This document shows, in pieces, positions 57,774-64,000 of a stretch of DNA of 64,000 bases. The position numbers and the translations under genes were made by a program. The stretch covers positions 12,214,001 to 12,278,000 of the forward strand of contig OX579637.1 of NCBI GenBank assembly GCA_951230915.1, given 5' to 3'. Position 1 is the stretch's first letter, and the number at the start of each line of letters is the position of its first letter. The stretch is from Antitrichia curtipendula (taxonomy: Eukaryota > Streptophyta > Bryopsida > Hypnales > Leucodontaceae). The notes under the pieces were generated by a model. That model was not told the DNA's origin. It did not search any database and worked only from the letters and a program-made list of their open reading frames with translations.

Positions 57774-59742
57774 GTACGATAAGCAGACCGTGAAGGCTTC
57801 TACAAGCTTCAGGCTAGAAAATGGAGCACAAATCTTTGATAGAGAAATTCTAAGCCAATATGAAATTTATATAAAAATTTAATGATGGCCCATATGAATC
57901 ACAATGTATTCTCTTAGGTTTTAAAAAAAAAAATTCAAAAAAAAAAATTTAAGGTCAAAATTTTGCACTTGTACTAAAATCATACATTTTCTAGGTTATT
58001 TTCTTATATAGATTCTAAAGCACTAATTAAGTGCCTAGTCAAATTACCTAAATATTAGAGCATTGCATTCTTCTCTTTGAATTGTAAAAAAGAAACTTTC
58101 AACTAAGCAAAAAAGAGTACAACATGCTAAAGCTGAATCTAAGACAGTACAAACCTTTAATGTTTGTACTCCTTACATTAAATTAATAGATGAAAATCAC
58201 TTTTTATAATGCAATTATCAATATATGCAAGATATAAGACTCCAATCTATTTTTTTTTTTAAGTAAAAAAAATTATAAGAAAATTGACTCCAAACTTTCA
58301 TCATGTGCAGAAATTCTACCGTGACAACGATTTTGGACAACCATAGTGTGCTTTTACCCGTAGCCACGATGCAGCATCTGAATTCTCAACTCTTGTCTTG
58401 TTTAGGCGCGACCTCAGCTTGGGTCCTTAGAGCTCCATCTCCACTTGCCAAGAAACCCACCCAAAAAGAAGCTTTAGGACGTTCATTGAAACCACCGCAA
58501 GCATTGGCTAAGTGCAAACGATAGATCAAAGGGAAGACCAACAACACGCTTGATTGATGGCAAAGGTTCTTTCGGCGGAAGTTAACAGAATCCACATGTG
58601 GAGTTTGGTCAGCTTGAATGCAGAGTACAAGGGAAGGAAATAGTCCCCGACCTGTTCCATATATAGTCAAGCGCTCTCCGCTAAAGGACGGTTCACTGCA
58701 GGTGAAACTCAAGGTACGGGCCCTGGAAACACGAAAATACCCTGGGAACACGGTCAAGCCCTAGTATATGGTCAACTTTGGATAATCGGTCTTGCCTTGG
58801 GTTCACGGTGAGGCATTGGGGCCCTCTAAATTATTCTTTATATTCCCACCCAACTGCTCAATTATAATTTTTTTTAAATCCGTTCAAATTGTCGTTTTTG
58901 ATCTATTTTAGTCATACTACTATAGCATGCATCCAAAGAGCTAAGATTCACCAAATCCTAAATAGCAAGCAATATATTTGCTTTATCCATAAATTGTGAA
59001 TTGTCCCTGATTTTATGTTGCTTACTAGAGTTTCTAGATTCCATGCCTATTTTGCTATTCAAAAAATTTCAAAAGTCAAACGCCTGTTTCACATTTGTTT
59101 TATGTTCAAGCATGTCTTAAAGATTTGTCTGAGTCGGAATATGTTCATTAACATAAGCCATTCAATGATGATGTTGGGACTTGTAACTATCTTCATGACT
59201 TGATTTTTTGCAATTTAATATTCTTTCTAAAAGATGCTTATGTGTATTAGTTATAGAATGCAGTCAGAAAGTTGGACTCTACTTGAATCTCATGATTTAG
59301 ACTTTGTTTTGTGGAATCTCTTCTTAGTTTGGATGTTCTGACTGTACACAATGTATTCTAAATCATTTTAATTTATAAAACCGTTTTTTAATAATATCAA
59401 TTTCACTAAATAAGTCCTTAAGAAACTTATACTCCTAAACCGTTATTTGTTATTGATTATTTTCTTTAGTGACTGTTGGAATGTGATCTGAATTTTTTTA
59501 TTCACCTAACCTGTTTGCCTTAAACCACTTTATGGTATCAAGCAATAAATCTAGCAACAATGAAATGAAATTAGTAGGTGGGTCTTTTTATCAGTTTTGG
59601 CGTCCTATACTAGGGACGGATTCAATATTGCTGTTCTCTGAAGGTCCGCTGCTTTGCAAATGTTCACAGTTTCTTTTTTTGGTTAGTAATATTTGGATCA
59701 TTTGATTGAAGTGTGTAATTATACTTCCCTTGTGCATTTGCA
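57774..59742. other. AT-rich intergenic region
   Basis: There is no convincing gene. A GC-richer patch at 58330-58760 has an open minus frame (YGTGRGLFPSLVLCIQADQ), but no start, splice sites or family. The rest is AT-rich with A- and T-runs. Confidence 0.4.
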
Positions 59743-62700
59743 ATGAGTGAGAGCGGTTTACTCAATTCAATGGCACTTGTACGGTCACTAGGACAGGCAA
59801 TTCAAATTTCTTTTCCAATCAGAGACATGGGAGTTGCGGTCGTCAATGCATTGCGTTTGAGTATTTGTTTTTGTATTTCTGATAGTTCAATGCACATTGA
59901 CAAGGAAGTTTTTGATAGTACTAGCAGAGAATTGTCTCATACACTAGTTTAGGAGCTTATTTAAGACAGCATCCCTACAACTTGGCATTTGAAGCCAAGA
60001 TTTTATGTAGTGTACGGGTTACCCTTGTCTATTCCGGGATCATCTAATGGTGAGGGCCCTGTGAAATTATCATCAACTAGTCTGTATTAGACGCCGCTTA
60101 CATCACGAGTGAAAATTGAGCCTGGAGTTGATGTTATTTTAATTGACAGTGACGATTCAAACGACTCGTCACCACCCTACAAGGTTCGGAAACAAATGCC
60201 ATCGCCATACCATAAAGTCCCAACCCCATCTTTTGTACCTGATGTAGTGTTGGTGAATACTTCTATAAATGGTTATGGGATATCCATTATTCCTTGCCTT
60301 CAAAAGTTGTGCCATACAAAAGGGTCACGGAATCAATTGAAGAAGATAGATTATGATTCCATTTCAATACATCAAGCTGAATTTGTCCCTCCTATATTTA
60401 ACAGTGATATCATTTTTGAGTTACCACCGTTGGGCGAGTCCTGTCAACAATACCAAGCAAAGCTTCTAAATAGGATGGAGAAACGCTACGATGGTCACAT
60501 TTGGTCCAACTTGCATACAACTAACATCAAAAATGGAGACGGTCTGACCTTTCAATTATCATCTTGTGTCGGGCACCTTAGGTGTAGAAATGGCAAATGC
60601 AAATACCTTTCCCGTAAGCATCGTGTGGCACTCCTAAACGAAACGGAATGGGATGGATTTTCTCTTGTTCCTTTTCAGGTTGGTCCTATCCCTCCTCTTG
60701 GTTCAACCATTTCATGCAAAATATGTTGTGAGGCCCCCATATGTGTTGCTAGTTGCTCTGCTAAGATATATTGCATAGTTGGAATGCTAAGGACCCGGCG
60801 AGCGTGTGTTCACCTAGAATTCCATGATCATCCCGTGAGAGACGGAGACTGCCGTGCTTTGAAAGAGAGAATTTGGAATCTCATTTTGGATCAAGTAGAG
60901 AGAAATCCTTCTGGAACAAACTCTTCTATTATTCTAGAGGCAAGCAAGGAATTCTTAGGAGGGATGCTTTTGCGACCAGAGGGAACACCACTAGGGAATT
61001 TCAGAATGGATGAACTCGTGCATATTATAGAGAAATGCAAATTCATGAGTTCTCCTAGCATTCGAAACAAAGTCACCACCTTCAAGTATTTTAGGAGGTT
61101 TGGAGTAATGGATAGCATTCTAAAGCTATGCGACTGCAACAGTTGAGCTTATGTTCAAGAAAACATGTTTCCTAGTCAAGGCTCAGATTTAGACAAGGTC
61201 TTCATCTTCAAAATGTCTGAGGTCAGACTAAGAAGTGGCTTTGATCTGGTGGAACGAATGCAACCGGACGAAGACCTTCATGACTCATGGATCATGTTTG
61301 ATCATGTTAAACAAGTGAAAGAATGGAGTGTCATGTTTACTATCCCATTTACTGCAAGGTCATTACAATTGCTGTCTGCGACATGCAGTCAGAGGATTGC
61401 ACAGCGCAAACATCATTTTGGACCAATTTGAATGCAATTATGGCAAGGCATGGAATTCCTTTGCCTTATTTCAAAGGGTTCATGGCGGACTGTGCACAAG
61501 CGAATTGGAATGCAATGAGAGTTATCTACGGGGGTGGTAATCCCGCATAGCCTATGGTCAATCGAGAGCATACTTGTTTATTACATTGGACGCAACCTAT
61601 GGAGAAGCATACAAAAGCAGACATTCGTTCAAACCTTCAAGATCAGCATCAAAAATTGTGTAGACAATATAAGGATTCACCTACGTTAGAAGTGGCGGAC
61701 ATTCAATTCAATGCCATTTGAACTTGGTGGCATTTTTTGGGGGGAGAAATCGGTGATGGGATTCATCGCCTACAGCTATGGCTTGCTTTTTGGCACTTTT
61801 GTTACTGATAGTGGGGAAGCTTCATGCAGATTGTAAGATTCTTGATTTACTTCCTTGCTTCTTTGAGATATTTTTGATGTGCTTATAAAAGACTAAAAGT
61901 CTCTTATATTGATCTTGGTTTTGGCATTGAATCACATCATGAAAAAGACGTTGTCTTCTTTGACGTCTATAAGCATATTGTAGGCGTCGATGACTTGCTT
62001 TATAGATGTTAGCATTTGTTGAATTTTTTTTTAATCTTAGTTATCTTCTTCTGCCCATAGGATTTACCTGCCCATGAGTTGGCAGAGATGCCATACTACA
62101 ATCTGGCAGAGACAGTTCATAACAAATGGCTGCAACAATTAGGAAAGAGAGAAAATGATCTATACATTGCAACGGTTGATGATTATGTAAGAGCATTTAT
62201 GCAAATGGTTCATTATTACCAATTTTTGAAGGGTGAGAATCTAGGAACTGGTCCAGGAAAGGCAGATTTGCAGCTTTGGGTAGCGCAATGTTACGCACAG
62301 CGCACTGAGGATCCCAAAAAGCTAAACAATGCAATGCAAACTATCTTGGGTGCTAGTGAGTACTAGAAAAGGGATCCTCACTTTAAAGGGGCCGAGGTTT
62401 TTGGATCCCAAGCTTGGATGCCAAACTTGCCATTAGGGTCTCTGCAGGAGTCACACCTCCCAGACAAAGTAAATTTCTCCAGACCTAAGATGGGAACAAG
62501 AAGAACACGGGCAAGTGCATCAATTACTCCTCTTGATACAATTTTTGAAGAAGCCTCACCACAGAATACAAGGACAGACTTGGATATTAATTGGGGCCCC
62601 GTAACTGCGCCATCCACTTCACAGTCCTTCCAAGTAGTGAGCATCCAGGAGACTTCATGCGATCAGTCAAAGTGGCATATTGCTAGACTACCAAAGACTT

Positions 62701-63532
62701 CGTCAAAGGCGTGCTTTGCCTTGCAGGCTATAACGAGGAAGAGATGTGTTGTAAAGATTGTGCAAAGCAACAAAGGAACCGCTACTCCAACTTACACAAG
62801 CAACATGGATTGATATCAAAAGAAAGGAATTAAGAGAACACAATTTTTCTTCTGCAACAACGACATTGAGTGTTGCATGAAAGGTACGAAGAAGAAGTGG
62901 ATTATGTCTAAGCCCAATGTGCCTTGCATTTGGCCAATCTTGAAGGGAACAAATCTTACGCCTGAGAAAATACTACAATTTTAGAATGCTGGCTTCTGTC
63001 TACTTGAACGTCTTGAAATCTCCCCCCGCAAGCTTTTTGGTGAGTACACTTTACCGCCCAATTTATCAAATATCATTGTTCCAAATTTTCTAGCGCAGCA
63101 TCCAAGTACTAGGTCTGGAAGAAAAATTTGTTGGAACCCAGTTGCAGTGTTGCACCTATCACGAAACAAGCGAATAATTGAGATTCTGCCCTTACCTTGC
63201 CAGCTATTATTCGAGAAATAATGTTGATTCTACGTCCGGGGTTTGGATGCATTGTTACAATCGACTCCGATATTGAGCCTAACATTCAGCAATACGTATT
63301 GAGTGTAGGTTTATATCCACAATGCTCATGTCCTTATTTCAAGGAAACGTCCACAAAGGCATTGGAGAAGAGAAGACAATGGGCCAATTGCAAGCATTTG
63401 TATTTCTTATTTGTTGTCATTTATCGCTTTGATGCAGAAGTAGATGCTTTCATTCATGCTCCGAGCTTCAGTTTTAATGAGATCAAACACATTCTAGAGA
63501 GCGGCATCTTGCGTTGCACTAGCACTATGTAG
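59743..63532 (+). mobile_element. MULE-like transposase pseudogene with C-terminal SWIM zinc finger
   Basis: ATG 59743 opens MSESGLLNSMALVRSLG. The same frame, crossing TAG 59950-59952, a TAA and another TAG, enters VKIEPGVDVILIDSDDSND and a Cys-rich stretch (LRCRNGKCKYLSRKH, CKICCEAP). After TGA 61144-61146 and a frameshift near 61320 come AVCDMQSED (Asp at 61380) and GFMADCAQANWNA (Asp at 61488). These are spaced as in the DDE core of Mutator-like transposases, with CLLHWTQ and WLAFWHF further on. An intron 61839-62060 (GTAAGA...CCATAG) is followed by ELAEMPYYNLAETVH, RRTRASAS and KWHIARLPKTSSKACF. The C-terminus has a SWIM finger CSCPYFKE...CKHLYF (63323-63400). Over ten stops make it dead. 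Family placement rests on motif order and my memory of SWIM-bearing MULEs. Confidence 0.65.
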
Positions 63533-64000
63533 GTGGTAGTTCATAAAAGGATGATTGCTATTAGTGAAGCAATGCAACCAAAGTTCCTCTTTGTACTTGA
63601 ATTGGATTCTAGTAAGTGTAGTGAGACTAAAAGGGCCACTATCCCATTGACATATGAATTGGTTGGGACCGTGTTGTGAGTACTACTGTCACTATACACC
63701 TTACTTCATGGACCTTGGGATGATTTTGTTGACGTCAAGGTATTCATGACACCTACATGAATTTAATGTTTGAAAGTGTAGGACAAAATACATTGTTGGT
63801 ATTGCATGGATCTCCTACAACAAATTGTGGACATGTCTCTTTTCCAAAACGCTTACAATTCTTTGACAAATTCAAATATTTTGGCTCAAACCAATTAAAC
63901 CCCAGCAAAAAAATATGCATATAAAGACTCCTGTAGGGCCCCTATTGAAAACGTAAACCGTCATTAGAGGTCCCTACGTATGGATTCTCCCACCCCCCAA
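63533..64000. other. 3' flank of the transposase, window edge
   Basis: No further gene. Near the edge, GTAGGGCCCCTATTGA (63933) and TCATTAGAGGTCCCTAC (63961) form an imperfect 16-17-bp inverted repeat with a 12-base loop. Confidence 0.45.

Noticed and set aside
58386..58757. 123-codon minus frame in a GC-richer patch
   Set aside because: No start context, splice sites or recognisable family; openness may follow from composition.
1..64000. Alternative genetic code explaining the many in-frame stops
   Set aside because: All three stop codons occur internally, frameshifts coexist with them, and some exons end in normal stops. Decay is simpler.

Overview
This window looks like nuclear DNA of a land plant with a transposon-rich, slowly decaying genome. 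The evidence is GT-AG introns that join in phase, CACTA-type elements with plant-style termini (CACTACAAGAAAA and CACTAGTAGAAAA), a hAT transposase with DUF659-like and dimerisation regions, a MULE-like transposase with a SWIM zinc finger, and a short tract of CCCTAAA-like units. I recognise no LTR retrotransposon and no ordinary conserved housekeeping gene. The lineage cannot be fixed from the sequence. Most coding regions read as long proteins broken by scattered stops, and nearly all of those stops are one C-to-T change away from CAA, CAG or CGA. That fits old, cytosine-methylated, silenced genes.

Layout. 1-5.7 kb: exons of an unrecognised minus-strand gene that runs off the left edge. 6.3-7.9 kb: an Arg/Ser-rich minus-strand pseudogene. 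8.0-8.8 kb: a CACTA fragment cutting into a gene I call family A (to about 9.7 kb). 10.0-11.8 kb: a plus-strand pseudogene with a RING-like half finger. 12.1-16.0 kb: a decayed hAT element flanked by GTCCG-rich clusters. 17.4-17.7 kb: a 73-bp tandem repeat. 17.9-20.9 kb: a minus-strand gene related to beta-class DNA N4/N6 methylases. 21.4-28.4 kb: a large minus-strand gene joining a ParB-like domain, a helical region, a proline-rich linker and an FCP1/NLI-like HAD domain. About twenty copies of a 15-bp palindrome lie in its introns and flanks. 30-34 kb: AT-rich repeats. 34.0-39.2 kb: two convergent genes (a zinc-finger/UIM-like/low-complexity protein and a protein-kinase-like protein) bracketed by CpG-rich CGTCCG clusters. 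39.6 kb: a 203-bp palindromic CACTA MITE. 40.9-44.8 kb: a second family A gene split by a 1542-bp CACTA element. 45.3-47.3 kb: a coiled-coil gene with a repetitive tail. 48.5-55.9 kb: a satellite of about 255-bp units. 56.2-57.1 kb: a pseudogene sharing a module with the 47-kb gene. 59.7-63.5 kb: a MULE-like transposase pseudogene.

The most unusual part is 17.9-28.4 kb. A ParB-like domain and a DNA-methylase-like gene sit in tandem on one strand. In bacteria and phages these two activities often occur together, even fused. Here they sit in an intron-containing eukaryotic locus strewn with palindromes resembling AGGTCGACTCGACCT, which I found in introns and flanks but not in the exons. Whether the palindromes are binding sites of the ParB-like protein, methylation targets, or subterminal motifs of a large unknown mobile element is an open, testable question.
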